A DNA stretch of 64,000 bases from Verrucomicrobiales bacterium (GCA_028047635.1 JAOFXR010000007.1:28865-92864); one strand, 5' to 3'. Shown: positions 43,733 through 52,773, counted from the first letter of the stretch. Program-made: numbers and translations. The notes: generated by a model not told the origin, from the sequence alone.

Positions 43733-44467
43733 ATGAACTACTATAACGCACTCATTGCCATCTTTTCCGCAGCGCTCACTTTTGGTTACGCCGATGACAG
43801 CACGCTTCTTGAAACACAGGGGACTCTTGTGTTCTCAGATGATTTTGAAAGAGAGGACGGATCGGACAGGAAAGACGCACTCGGAAAAGGGTGGACATCA
43901 AACAGTCCGTGGCGAGCCAATGATCAGAAGCAGGCGTTCATCACCGAAGGCGTTCTTCACGTCATCACCGTGGAAGACGCAGGGCATGCCGCAGTGTTGT
44001 TTCAAGAACTGAGCCCCGCGTTTCAGGATGGAGCGATCCGACTTAAGTTTAGAGCTGAAGCAGGGGAGTCGTTCTCGATTGAGTTCAATGACCCGAAGTG
44101 CAAGGCAGTGCATTCCGGTCATATCGCGGGAATCAAGTTTGACGACAAGAGCATCACTCTCATTGATGCCAAAACAGGAGGGATGGATAAGGCGCTAAGA
44201 GACAAGCGCAAAGCCAACCCGAAAGATAAGGAACTGAATCAATTGATCGCTTCCAAGTCGAAGCGTTTCTCATTTTCTTCAAAAAAGGATCAATGGCATG
44301 ACCTTTTAATGGTGACGGTCGCCGATTCCATGCGCGTGAGCGTTGACGGAAAAGTGGTGGGAGAATTCCAATCCGAAGGCTTTGCTCATGCAACGAAGCA
44401 GAAGATCAATTGGACCTCGCTGAATTCTCCGGATTTCGACGAGATCGAGATTTGGTCGCTGGATTAG
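43733..44467 (+). CDS. Secreted concanavalin-A/LamG-like protein, function unknown
   Basis: A 244-aa secreted protein (signal peptide to about Ala20). Sequence such as Leu-Val-Phe-Ser-Asp-Asp-Phe-Glu-Arg, a later Gln-Trp-His-Asp-Leu-Leu and a closing Asp-Glu-Ile-Glu-Ile-Trp resembles the jelly-roll modules of DUF1080 and LamG proteins, commonly found beside glycan-degrading enzymes of the PVC group. It could bind a glycan or be an enzyme of the 3-keto-glycoside type; no catalytic residues are assignable. It follows the sulfatase run on the same strand (110 bp) and precedes the ThuA operon (141 bp). Confidence 0.75.
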   Translation: MNYYNALIAIFSAALTFGYADDSTLLETQGTLVFSDDFEREDGSDRKDALGKGWTSNSPWRANDQKQAFITEGVLHVITVEDAGHAAVLFQELSPAFQDGAIRLKFRAEAGESFSIEFNDPKCKAVHSGHIAGIKFDDKSITLIDAKTGGMDKALRDKRKANPKDKELNQLIASKSKRFSFSSKKDQWHDLLMVTVADSMRVSVDGKVVGEFQSEGFAHATKQKINWTSLNSPDFDEIEIWSLD

Positions 44468-44608
44468 CGAGTTTGTCATCAACGAATTTAAGTCGCCGTC
44501 ATCGCGTCAGTGAGATATGAGGTGAGATGGTAGTTTACTCACAACCACGCGCTTATCGCACTGTCTGAATCTCGGCGCGACCTCGCGGAAACAGCCGATT
44601 TTGATTTT

Positions 44609-45466
44609 ATGAAAAAGTATTTCCTCCTTCTGATTTTGTTCCTCTCCGTGTCTTTGACGGCGGCAGAGGATAAAAAGCCTCACGTTGTTCTCATATGCGG
44701 AACTTTGCACTATTCCCCGGAGCTGAGCATGCCGTTGTTTGCAGAAGAGTTGGATCGCCTCGGGTTTCGCACAACCGTGGTATTGGGAGAGGGAAATCCG
44801 GAGAAAAAGACGGAAAACGTGTTGCCGGGAATTGAGGTATTGGCGGAAGCGGATCTCGTTATCTTCTTCATGCGCTTTCTCAAGCTGCCTGATGCGGAGT
44901 GGCAACCGATTGAAGATTATTTGAAGTCAGGCAAGCCGGTGATCGGGTTGCGCACCGCGAATCATTCGTTTAAATATCCTGCCGATCATCCACTGGCCGA
45001 GTGGAATGACGGTTTTGGCCGGCGTGCTCTCGGAACCCCCTATATCGTGCATCAGGCGGGTACGACGGACGTCTCGGTTCTTCCCTCGGCGGGCAAGCAC
45101 CCCATCATGGCCAATGTCACCAAAACGAATTGGGTGTCTCCGGGAACGCTTTATCTGACGCGACTCGAAGGTGGCGCTGAGCCTCTCGTCATTGGAAAAG
45201 GAAAGGGACGTGATCGACTTCTCAACAAGCCCTTCGGCTCCATCATGGTGAACGAACACGAGGCTGATATTATCGCCTGGGCGTGGGAAAACGAATGGGG
45301 CGGAAAAGTGTTTGGGACCTCTTTCGGGCATCCAGGTGACTTCGCGGAGGAATCATTCACTCGCATGCTTGTGAACAGCGTTCACTGGGGCCTGGATATG
45401 CCGGTTCCCGCGGCGGACCGGAAAATCTCCACCTGGGAAATTGAGCGTGCTGATAAAAAACACTGA
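44609..45466 (+). CDS. ThuA-like secreted protein
   Basis: A 285-aa protein of the ThuA-like family (class I glutamine-amidotransferase-like fold, PF06283). A signal peptide (MKKYFLLLILFLSVSLTAA) comes first, then Val-Val-Leu-Ile-Cys-Gly-Thr-Leu-His-Tyr, Gly-Leu-Arg-Thr-Ala-Asn-His-Ser-Phe and Gly-Thr-Ser-Phe-Gly-His-Pro-Gly-Asp, typical family blocks. ThuA of rhizobia is linked to trehalose utilisation, but secreted PVC relatives have no defined role. It is the first gene of a tight operon: 1 bp to the SGNH hydrolase, which is 20 bp before the PVC heme protein. Confidence 0.9.
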   Translation: MKKYFLLLILFLSVSLTAAEDKKPHVVLICGTLHYSPELSMPLFAEELDRLGFRTTVVLGEGNPEKKTENVLPGIEVLAEADLVIFFMRFLKLPDAEWQPIEDYLKSGKPVIGLRTANHSFKYPADHPLAEWNDGFGRRALGTPYIVHQAGTTDVSVLPSAGKHPIMANVTKTNWVSPGTLYLTRLEGGAEPLVIGKGKGRDRLLNKPFGSIMVNEHEADIIAWAWENEWGGKVFGTSFGHPGDFAEESFTRMLVNSVHWGLDMPVPAADRKISTWEIERADKKH

Positions 45467-45467
45467 T

Positions 45468-46718
45468 ATGAAACGCTTGTTCGTCCACCTTCTGCCTTTT
45501 CTCTTCCTCTCCGTGACTGATGCGTTGGCGCAGTCCGACGCTCCGGTTCTCCCGGGGGATCGCGTTGCGATTGTGGGGAACACTTTCGCTGATCAAATTC
45601 GGATTCATGGATACCTCGAAACGCTCTTGCTGCAGCGAACGAGAGAGAATCCGGTCTCGATTCGTAATTTGGGTTGGGCGGGGGATATGCTGACATTGCG
45701 TGACCGGCCTACGAATTTTCCAACCGAAGAATCGACCCTAACGGATCACAAAACCGACGTGATCATTGGTTGTTTCGGTTTGGGCGAATCGTTCGAAGGC
45801 GAGGCAGGAATAGATGGGTTCAAGAAAGACGTCGCTGATTTTATTCGTTCTCATCGTGGAAAAAAATACAACGGGGAAACGCCGGTTCGACTTGTTTTGA
45901 TCTCACCGATTGCTTACGAGAATTTGGGGAGGCTTACCCCGAAACATGAGAAGCGGAATCAGGATTTGGAAGCTTATACCCATGCGATGGGCGCAGTGGC
46001 CTCGCAGGAGAAAGTTCCTTTTGTCGATCTTTTCACCCCAATGAAATATATCATGGATGAGGCAGGCGCTTCCAGGCTCACCACTAACGGGATCCATTTG
46101 AATTCCTACGGCTATTGGGCGGCGAGTCGATTTCTGTTTGATAGGCTGGTTGCGGAAGACGGAGAGACCGTTCGCGAACAACCGTGGCGAATCATGATCG
46201 ACGCGAAAGAGGCGAAAGGATCTGCGCAGGGGGTAACCCTCGCAAATATTAAGGCAACGAAGACGGGGGTAAGCCTTCAAGTGACAGAGACCTTTGGGCC
46301 GACTTTGACCCCGCCGACGAGCGAGTCGTTGCCGCCGCAGCTTTCTGAATTTCGCGACCGGCTCGTGGTTGAGAATTTGGAACAGGGTAGCTATCTACTC
46401 TCGATCGACGGTGAACCCGTCGCCTCAGCGAGCAGCGCGGAATGGGAGCTGGGGGTAGTGATCGATTCGTCCCCTGCGCACCTTGAAGCGGAAGCTTTGC
46501 GGGCAGCGGTTAACGACAAGAATCGTCAGTTTGTCTACAGTTGGAAGGCTTACAATCAGGTTCACATCGTGGGAGAACGTCGCAGTTCGCCCAGTGGAAG
46601 GGCGCTTCCCGCGGAGGTGATTGAATTTAATGAAATTGCGAAGCAACGCGCGAGGTCGATTCAAGGGAGTCTGGCGCCCAAGACAAGGGAATGGCGCCTC
46701 ATTCGTGTTTCTGACTAA
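45468..46718 (+). CDS. SGNH/GDSL-type hydrolase-like protein, secreted
   Basis: A 416-aa secreted protein. The ATG at 45468 lies 1 bp after the ThuA stop and opens a signal peptide; an earlier in-frame start inside ThuA is less likely. Block I reads Val-Gly-Asn-Thr-Phe-Ala-Asp instead of Gly-Asp-Ser, so the catalytic Ser is a Thr. The C-terminal block has Asn-Gly-Ile-His-Leu-Asn, with Asn where Asp-x-x-His is usual. The Leu-Gly-Trp-Ala-Gly-Asp and Gly-Leu-Gly-Glu-Ser blocks resemble SGNH motifs, and PVC operons often carry such a protein with ThuA and CxxCH proteins. It may be a deacetylase or a non-catalytic relative. The C-terminal third is family-specific. Confidence 0.85.
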   Translation: MKRLFVHLLPFLFLSVTDALAQSDAPVLPGDRVAIVGNTFADQIRIHGYLETLLLQRTRENPVSIRNLGWAGDMLTLRDRPTNFPTEESTLTDHKTDVIIGCFGLGESFEGEAGIDGFKKDVADFIRSHRGKKYNGETPVRLVLISPIAYENLGRLTPKHEKRNQDLEAYTHAMGAVASQEKVPFVDLFTPMKYIMDEAGASRLTTNGIHLNSYGYWAASRFLFDRLVAEDGETVREQPWRIMIDAKEAKGSAQGVTLANIKATKTGVSLQVTETFGPTLTPPTSESLPPQLSEFRDRLVVENLEQGSYLLSIDGEPVASASSAEWELGVVIDSSPAHLEAEALRAAVNDKNRQFVYSWKAYNQVHIVGERRSSPSGRALPAEVIEFNEIAKQRARSIQGSLAPKTREWRLIRVSD

Positions 46719-46738
46719 CTTTTTCCTATTTCAACGTA

Positions 46739-49700
46739 ATGAAAATTTCCTATTTCTCTATCGCGTCAGTAGTGGTTGCCACGAGTTTTTATTCGATGGG
46801 GCTCGCCCATGCAAATGATGCAACGGGTATCAAAACAGCGAACCTCAAAGGCGCGGATATCGACTTGATGAATAATCATGATCCCGCCTCAGAGCTCGCG
46901 AATTTTGATCTTCTTGATGGGTATCAAGTAAATCTCTTTGCTGCAGATCCCATGCTCGCCAATCCGGTGCACATGCATTGGGACTCGCGAGGACGCCTCT
47001 GGGTGGCGTGCTCCTGGGCATATCCTCAGCTGAAGCCCGGGGATGTGGCGAATGACCAGATTATTATCCTTGAAGACACAGATGGAGATGGCGCAGCCGA
47101 CAAGTCCACGGTATTTGCGAATGGGCTTTATTTGCCGACGGGTATCGAATTCGCCAATGGCGGTGTCTACGTGGGGCAGTCTCCTGATGTCTTTTTTCTC
47201 AAGGATACGGATGGTGACGATGTCGCCGATGTAAAGGAACTCGCCCTGACCGGATTTGGAATCGAGGACAATCACCATTCAATCAGTGCCTGGCGCCGTG
47301 GTCCCGGAGGCTGGATCTATTTTCAGGAGGGCATTTTCCTGCACGCTCAGGTCGAGACGCAGTATGGTGTTGTCAGGAACTTTAATGGTGGGGTTTACCA
47401 GTTTAATCCGCGCACGCAGGAGTTGCGGGTTTTCGTTCCCGGAACCGGCGGCAATCCCTGGGGACACGTGTTTGATAAATGGGGGCAGTCCTTCATGGTG
47501 AACAATCCGCGCATTATGTATCTCTCTCCTGCGACGGGGAATAGCGGGGAATCCACTCCGGTGAAGTCACTCATCGCGACTGAGAAACAGTGTGGTGGTG
47601 ATCTCGCGACCGGAACTCATATCGGCGAGGATATACGCGGCAATTTGCTCAGCGGGCGCTTTAAGGGGCGTAAGGTGATTCGGTATGAGCTCATCGAAGA
47701 TGGTGCAGGCTATAGTGCCAATGTGCTTGAGCCGCTTATCAGTTCCAAGCATCCTAACTTTCGCCCTGTTGATGTGAAAATGGGTCCTGATGGCGCTGTC
47801 TACGTCGCGGATTGGTATAACAGCATCATCAACCACGCGCAGCATGATTTCCGTGATCCGCGACGTGACCACGATCATGGTCGCATCTGGAGAATTACTC
47901 ACAAGGAACGCCCTCTCGTAAAGGCGCCGCAACTGGAGGGGCTTCCTCTCGCTGATTTGGTCGCGCATCTCGCGAGTCCTGAAGAGTTTGTTCGTCATCA
48001 AGTGAAGAAGGAATTGGAGATGCGGGATTGGGATGAGGCTTTGGACGCACTGGAGGTCTGGGCAGACGGACTGGACACGAGCGATTCAGAATATGATCTG
48101 CATCTCGTTGAAGCGATGTGGGCATGTCAGAATATCGAAAGAAGTAGTGAGAGAATTCTGACCAAAGTGCTTTCAGCCGAGGATGGGCACGCCCGATCAG
48201 CAGGCGCACGGGTCCTTCGCTACTGGCATGAGGATCTCTCCGATCCAATTGGAATGATCGCGAAGGCGGCAGGAGATGAATTTTCCCGCACCCGCATGGA
48301 GGCTGTCCTCTCAGCGGGTTTTGTGCCTAAGGCTGAGGCATACGCAGCGGCTTTGCACGTTCTTGATCAGCCGCGCGACGCGACACTTGATGGTGCGTTA
48401 CCGCAGACGAAGAAAGCATTGGAGAAATACTGGCGTCCGGCGATGGAGGCGGGCCGTTTGGCTTTTGATAAGGACTCTCATCGTGAGTTCGCGGAAGCAT
48501 CCGCGGGCATCGGATTTACCGACCGTCTTGTTCAATTTGTAAAAAGTAAATCGACGGACAGCCGCGAGCTTGCTGAGATTCAGGCGCAGATGGCGATCGT
48601 TGGAACCGGACGCGAAGTGAAGATCATGGTCGATGCCTTGACGCGAAAAGGCGGCTCAAAGTCGCCGGTGGTGCAAATCGGGTTTCTCACCTCATTGAGT
48701 CAATTGGGGGACAAGCTTAGTAATCCTCCGATGAAGCGCTCGATGAAGCGCCTGGCGCCATTGCTTGAGAATGATAGCAATGAAGTCGCGGCTCTTGCGG
48801 CTGCGACGTTGGGGGCTTGGAATGTTGGGGCGACAGGCAAGGAGATGACCGCCCTTCTCAAGAATGGTGATCGTAATGCCGCTGTGCGTCTCGCCGCAGC
48901 TCAGGCACTCTCTCAATTCGAAGAGACGCAATTCCTGACCGAACTGCAAAGTCTCGCCCGCGATTCAGATATGGAGACGCGCTATCTGGCCCTGGCGGGT
49001 TTGGCCTTGAGAGATATTGAGTCGGGCATCGAGGTGGCTGCTGCCTTGGTGGCAGAAGATCCAGAAGGAGCGGATCCTGTCCCTGCGATCACCGCTCTGT
49101 TGAAAAATCGGAAAGGAAGCCGTTCGCTGACGATTGCGTTGAAAGAGGTTTCTATTCACCCTGAAGTGAAAGTAAAGGTGAGCGAATTTCATCGGTCCAG
49201 CGGGCAGTTGGCCGGAGCGCTCGCGAAACTATTTGAGGCTGAGTCGACTTCCGGATCGCTTAGTGCGGATCTTTTGAAAGAAGATCAGTCAAAATTGACG
49301 GCAGATGCAGAAAAGCGGGGCGACCCGCACCGTGGCGAGATGATCTGCCGTCGCAAGGCGCTCGCTTGCACGGGATGTCATGCGATTGGGTCGGCGGGTC
49401 CTGCCATTGGCCCAAATCTAGTCGTGGTCGGAGCCGCCGCGACGACGGATTATATGGTCGAGTCAATTCTCAATCCAAACGCCGCCATCGCCGAGCACTA
49501 CGAGAATATGCTTTTCACGCTTGCTGATGGATCGATTCAAATGGGCGTGATCACTTTCAAGAGCGAGCAGGAAGTCGTCGTTCGCGACGCGGCTCAGGGA
49601 GGAAAAGAAGTCACGATTCCTGCAGATCAGATTCTCAAAGAGCAGACGATGCCTTCTTTGATGCCTGCCGGACTCGCTGATCAACTGCAGAGTCGTGACG

Positions 49701-50152
49701 AGTTTCTCGATCTCGTAAAGTTTCTATCGGTGTTAGGAAAGCCCGGCGAGTTTGCGAATGATGAAAGTGCCGTAATTCGCAAGTGGCGGGTCATGGAGAA
49801 TCCTGAGGGCGATAAGTTGCCCGACGAAAGCGCTGCCTGGATTCCCGCCTACAGCAAAGTAAACGGGGTACTGCCCCCGGAAGACCTCGCTTTGGGTGAT
49901 CAAGTCCTGGCGCGTGGTTGGCTGGATGTTCAAGTTGCCGGTAAGGTTGTGTTTCAGCTGAATGAAATGAAAGGCCTTCGGGTTTGGATCGATGGGAAGG
50001 AACGGGATGACTTTTCGGCTCAGGTAGAATTGAAGAAAGGCCGCCACGAAGTAACCTTTTTGATCGATCGGAAAACACGCAGCGAAGGGCTACGAGTGCA
50101 GATAGAGCAGGCTGACGCAACGGTGCGGTTTCAGCCGGAAGGCGGACTCTAA
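46739..50152 (+). CDS. PVC-type heme-binding CxxCH protein
   Basis: A 1137-aa secreted protein. A signal peptide leads to a six-bladed-propeller-like domain (about 60-390) with Asp-x-Asp-Gly-Asp-Gly-Ala-Ala-Asp loops, possibly calcium-binding. A HEAT-repeat-like helical middle follows (about 400-830). A cytochrome c-like domain carries Cys877-Thr-Gly-Cys880-His881, and a C-terminal beta module (about 1010-1137) follows. The propeller is of the membrane-bound dehydrogenase type (DUF7133-like). The protein is expected to move electrons from an oxidised sugar or alcohol. It ends the ThuA/SGNH operon. The convergent GntP gene begins its 3' end 66 bp further on. Confidence 0.92.
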   Translation: MKISYFSIASVVVATSFYSMGLAHANDATGIKTANLKGADIDLMNNHDPASELANFDLLDGYQVNLFAADPMLANPVHMHWDSRGRLWVACSWAYPQLKPGDVANDQIIILEDTDGDGAADKSTVFANGLYLPTGIEFANGGVYVGQSPDVFFLKDTDGDDVADVKELALTGFGIEDNHHSISAWRRGPGGWIYFQEGIFLHAQVETQYGVVRNFNGGVYQFNPRTQELRVFVPGTGGNPWGHVFDKWGQSFMVNNPRIMYLSPATGNSGESTPVKSLIATEKQCGGDLATGTHIGEDIRGNLLSGRFKGRKVIRYELIEDGAGYSANVLEPLISSKHPNFRPVDVKMGPDGAVYVADWYNSIINHAQHDFRDPRRDHDHGRIWRITHKERPLVKAPQLEGLPLADLVAHLASPEEFVRHQVKKELEMRDWDEALDALEVWADGLDTSDSEYDLHLVEAMWACQNIERSSERILTKVLSAEDGHARSAGARVLRYWHEDLSDPIGMIAKAAGDEFSRTRMEAVLSAGFVPKAEAYAAALHVLDQPRDATLDGALPQTKKALEKYWRPAMEAGRLAFDKDSHREFAEASAGIGFTDRLVQFVKSKSTDSRELAEIQAQMAIVGTGREVKIMVDALTRKGGSKSPVVQIGFLTSLSQLGDKLSNPPMKRSMKRLAPLLENDSNEVAALAAATLGAWNVGATGKEMTALLKNGDRNAAVRLAAAQALSQFEETQFLTELQSLARDSDMETRYLALAGLALRDIESGIEVAAALVAEDPEGADPVPAITALLKNRKGSRSLTIALKEVSIHPEVKVKVSEFHRSSGQLAGALAKLFEAESTSGSLSADLLKEDQSKLTADAEKRGDPHRGEMICRRKALACTGCHAIGSAGPAIGPNLVVVGAAATTDYMVESILNPNAAIAEHYENMLFTLADGSIQMGVITFKSEQEVVVRDAAQGGKEVTIPADQILKEQTMPSLMPAGLADQLQSRDEFLDLVKFLSVLGKPGEFANDESAVIRKWRVMENPEGDKLPDESAAWIPAYSKVNGVLPPEDLALGDQVLARGWLDVQVAGKVVFQLNEMKGLRVWIDGKERDDFSAQVELKKGRHEVTFLIDRKTRSEGLRVQIEQADATVRFQPEGGL

Positions 50153-50162
50153 TCCGTGAATT

Positions 50163-50194
50163 CAACAGGGTTAGGTCACAGACATAACCCTGTT
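50163..50194. repeat. Inverted repeat, copy 2, between convergent genes
   Basis: AACAGGGTTA at 50164-50173 and TAACCCTGTT at 50185-50194 form a perfect 10-bp stem with an 11-base centre containing GTC-ACA-GAC, itself a small dyad. The arms are the same as those at 30996-31028, about 19 kb away. Here the element lies 11 bp after the stop of the heme protein, between convergent genes, where it could work as a bidirectional terminator. Confidence 0.75.
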
Positions 50195-50218
50195 TGATGC
50201 GCGATAGCGTTCGGGTGG

Positions 50219-51595
50219 CTATACGACGTAGCTCAGGCCGACGGTAAAGAGAAAGCCGATCAATGAAATCGCGACGGAAAGGACGGTCCACGTTTTCAAA
50301 GTCTGTGCTTCGTTCATTCCGAGATAGCGGGAGATGATCCAGAACCCTGAGTCGTTGACGTGCGATAGCATCGTAGACCCCGCTGCAATCGCGATTACGA
50401 TGAGGGCGAGATCGGAAGGACTGTAGTCTCCTGCCTGCACGATTCCGGCCATGAGTCCGGCAGCCGTGATCATTGCAACCGTCGCGGATCCCTGAGCGAC
50501 TCGAACAATCATCGAAAAGAGATAAGCGAGGACCACCGCAGAGATGCCGTAGCTGCCGAGCCAATCGGCGAGCGCATCACCCACACCGCTGGCGCCGAGA
50601 ATTTGTTTGAAGACGCCACCGGCACCGGTGATCAGAATGATAATTCCAGCAGGTCCCAACGCTTTCGTGCTGAGATCGAGAAGCTTGTCTTTACCGACGC
50701 CGCGCATGACGCCGAGGAAGAGAAGCGCGAGCAAGGTTGCGATCAGAAGAGCCACAACGGGGTGCCCGAGAAAGCCAACCAGTGTTTGGAGGGACGTGGG
50801 CGCGTCCGCTTTTGCCCAGGTGCTCCCGAGGACAATTAAAACGATGGGCAATCCCATGATGAAAGCAACGAGTCCGAAATTCGGAAGGGGGCCTGAATCT
50901 TCAGCCTCTTCGAAGAAATCCGGAATCTCCACTTGGATGTTTTTGCAGACCTTGGGAACCATGAAGATTCCCACGATAATCGCTGTCGGAAGTCCGATGC
51001 CAATGCCGTAGAGGATCACTCGTCCAAGATCTGCGCCGAGAATCTCAGCAACCGCAACCGGTCCCGGAGTAGGGGGGACGAAAGCGTGTGTCACTGCCAT
51101 GCCGCAGACGAGCGGAAGACCGAACAACAGAATCGACTTTTTCGAATCGCGGGCAAGAGCGTAAATAATAGGAGCAACGATGACGAGGCCCACATCGAGG
51201 AACACGGGAATCGAGATGAGGAATCCGGTGAGTAGCATGGCCCAGGAAGCTCGTTTTTGCCCGAAAAGATTGACGAGGGAATTCGCGAGGGTTTTCGCTC
51301 CTCCTGAGTTTTCAAGAATCTGTCCGAAAATGGCACCGAGTCCGATGATGGTGGCAATAAACCCGAGGGCTCCACCCATCCCTTTCACGACCGTGTCGGG
51401 AATCTCTCCCAGTGGCATTCCTGCCGCAATCGCCACAAAGATACTGGCGATGATGAGCGCAATAAATGCCTGGAGTCGGAACACCAGAATCATCACGAGA
51501 AGCAAAACGATCGCGGCCCCTAGGACGCCTAGAAGGTAGCCGAGGCCATGAGCCGGTGCTTCGGCAGCAGCGAGAAAAGTGGGAAGGAATGTCAT
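50219..51595 (-). CDS. GntP-family gluconate/sugar-acid permease
   Basis: A 458-aa inner-membrane transporter, 12-14 hydrophobic segments. The family features Gly-Leu-Gly-Ala-Ile-Phe-Gly-Gln-Ile-Leu-Glu-Asn-Ser-Gly-Gly-Ala and His-Ala-Phe-Val-Pro-Pro-Thr-Pro-Gly-Pro-Val-Ala are plain. It probably imports gluconate or a related hexonate/uronate with H+. I start it at the ATG at 51595, ten codons after the first in-frame start. It is monocistronic by appearance and convergent with the heme protein. In this setting it may take up sugar acids from oxidative glycan breakdown, which is inference. Confidence 0.93.
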   Translation of the reverse strand: MTFLPTFLAAAEAPAHGLGYLLGVLGAAIVLLLVMILVFRLQAFIALIIASIFVAIAAGMPLGEIPDTVVKGMGGALGFIATIIGLGAIFGQILENSGGAKTLANSLVNLFGQKRASWAMLLTGFLISIPVFLDVGLVIVAPIIYALARDSKKSILLFGLPLVCGMAVTHAFVPPTPGPVAVAEILGADLGRVILYGIGIGLPTAIIVGIFMVPKVCKNIQVEIPDFFEEAEDSGPLPNFGLVAFIMGLPIVLIVLGSTWAKADAPTSLQTLVGFLGHPVVALLIATLLALLFLGVMRGVGKDKLLDLSTKALGPAGIIILITGAGGVFKQILGASGVGDALADWLGSYGISAVVLAYLFSMIVRVAQGSATVAMITAAGLMAGIVQAGDYSPSDLALIVIAIAAGSTMLSHVNDSGFWIISRYLGMNEAQTLKTWTVLSVAISLIGFLFTVGLSYVV

Positions 51596-51760
51596 AGTCA
51601 AAAAGTGGGGCGTAAATGGAAGCAATTGAGTTAGCGGGAAGCGGGAACGGCGTCAAGAAGATTGGGAGACAGTTGTCTTCGGTAAATAGTGCGGTTTTGA
51701 AAACAGTCCGGCAAGGTAAGCTCCATTTTGCCGTCGCCCGTTGAAAATCAATCGGCTGTG

Positions 51761-52105
51761 CTAATGCAGAAATCGGAGTTTCGTCTGTCTCTTCAGTGCC
51801 GAGATCACCCGAGAATATCTTTTATCACGCGGGGCGGTTTCAACACCAGTCAATTTCCGGTCGAGTCCCTGGAACGGAAAGTTCAGTTTCTCATGATCAA
51901 TTCCGAGCTGCTGAAGCATCGTGGCGTGCAGATCTCAAACGCCTGACCGGTTAGCTGTTTTGGCAAAATGGTATGGTGATCCCACCCCCGGTGGAAAAGC
52001 TGCACAAAGCGGACACCCCGCTAGACCATGCGACGGGCGAGGAGGCAATTCCGGGCAAAGGATCCGTTTTTCTCCACTTCAGGGCTGTAGGCTTCCGCTT
52101 CATTT
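51761..52105 (-). pseudogene. Degenerate DUF1501 gene remnant
   Basis: On the minus strand, bases about 52105 down to 51970 translate to Phe-Ala-Arg-Asn-Cys-Leu-Leu-Ala-Arg-Arg-Met-Val, a stop (52021-52023), then Arg-Gly-Val-Arg-Phe-Val-Gln-Leu-Phe-His, which matches the middle of intact DUF1501 genes. About 100 codons are then missing and the frame changes. Bases 51964-51761 give the C-terminal part ([14 protein letters not shown], then Phe-Gln-Gly-Leu-Asp) with a nonsense codon at 51935-51937 where Arg is expected. It is closest to the DUF1501 gene at 4308. At least two stops plus a frame-changing deletion make it non-functional. Confidence 0.85.
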
Positions 52106-52306
52106 TCAAGGGACCACGAACTCGGGCAGATTTTTGTTGAACGCCCGGATCATCCAGTCTCGATAGGTAGACTGATCGCGATAATGATCATGATGGATCC
52201 CGTTGGTGTCAGCAAAGCGAACGAGATCCAGCCAGTATTTGGCCATGTGCTCGCCATATCGGGGACTGGCAAGATACTGTTCGATGAGGCGTTCCCTTGC
52301 TCAATC
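52106..52306 (-). pseudogene. Degenerate PSCyt2/DUF1549 (PSD1) fragment
   Basis: About 64 codons of open frame between stops at 52301-52303 and 52106-52108 read Leu-Ala-Ser-Pro-Arg-Tyr-Gly-Glu-His-Met-Ala-Lys-Tyr-Trp-Leu-Asp and later Tyr-Arg-Asp-Trp-Met-Ile-Arg-Ala-Phe-Asn-Lys-Asn-Leu-Pro. This is the DUF1549 core seen at the N-terminal side of both intact PSD1 proteins. Everything downstream (most of DUF1549 and all of DUF1553) is lost and the fragment abuts the DUF1501 remnant, keeping the PSD1-then-DUF1501 order. Confidence 0.85.
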
Positions 52307-52307
52307 A

Positions 52308-52337
52308 AAGTGAAGCCACGGCGAGTTGGCTTCACTT
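52308..52337. terminator. Perfect 11-bp hairpin between pseudogene fragments
   Basis: AAGTGAAGCCA at 52308-52318 pairs with TGGCTTCACTT at 52327-52337 around an 8-base loop. It lies 25 bp past the stop of the response-regulator remnant on the minus strand, so it may be that gene's former terminator. No clear T-run follows. Confidence 0.5.
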
Positions 52338-52362
52338 GTAGGTAACTTGGTTTGTCAGGGGA

Positions 52363-52533
52363 TCAGCCTGCTGCAGCAAGGCTGCCTTCGATCGCTTCGG
52401 TCAGTTTGTCGAAACGAATTGGCTTGGCTATCATTGCATGATCACCGCCGGAAACCGTGGCATCGCCGTCCGTTTCCTCATTTGAAACGAGTGCGGTAAC
52501 CATCAGTACGGGGACATTTTTCAAGAGGGCTGC
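52363..52533 (-). pseudogene. Response-regulator receiver-domain C-terminal remnant
   Basis: A 56-codon open frame ends at a TGA (52363-52365) and reads Val-Pro-Val-Leu-Met-Val-Thr-Ala-Leu, then Ala-Met-Ile-Ala-Lys-Pro-Ile, then Leu-Thr-Glu-Ala-Ile-Glu. This is the last third of a CheY-like receiver: the conserved Thr/Ser after strand 4 and the conserved Lys-Pro after strand 5. The first two thirds, with the phospho-accepting Asp, are absent; a stop lies just upstream at 52534-52536. The next 240 bp upstream hold a 63-codon frame that I could not identify. Confidence 0.7.
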
Positions 52534-52773
52534 CTACTATTGGGGAGAAAGGCTTTGCCGCCAAGGTGCAGTTGGAAGAAGAGAACGTTCGCCGCTCGTT
52601 TAAATACGCGAGAAGTGAACTGGGATTCGTCTGAATAGTGCAGGGCGGAGTGGCTACCTCGGCGGCAGGTCGAATCAACGGCAGGGGACTCTATTGTTTC
52701 TCCCGTTTTCATATTGCGTCACTGCGGTAACGTAAGTTCGCGCGATGTGAAGAATCTCTGGTAGCCTGAATCT

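Larger units (their letters stand above)
51626..52773. other. 1.1-kb gene graveyard
   Basis: This is the only long stretch without an intact gene. From low to high coordinate it holds about 135 bp with nothing recognisable, the DUF1501 remnant, the DUF1549 remnant, a hairpin, the receiver remnant, and about 240 bp of unassigned sequence before the phosphatase start. All identifiable remnants are on the minus strand. No transposase or target-site repeats were seen. Confidence 0.8.

Noticed and set aside
49791..50564. 257-codon minus-strand ORF
   Set aside because: Runs through the 3' ends of both the heme protein and the permease genes in unused frames and is Arg-rich without a domain.
52150..52335. 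Minus-strand ORF beginning with a prepilin-like RRGFTLIE sequence
   Set aside because: The motif falls in the perfect hairpin at 52308-52337 and what follows is a shadow frame of the DUF1549 remnant, with no hydrophobic pilin helix after it.
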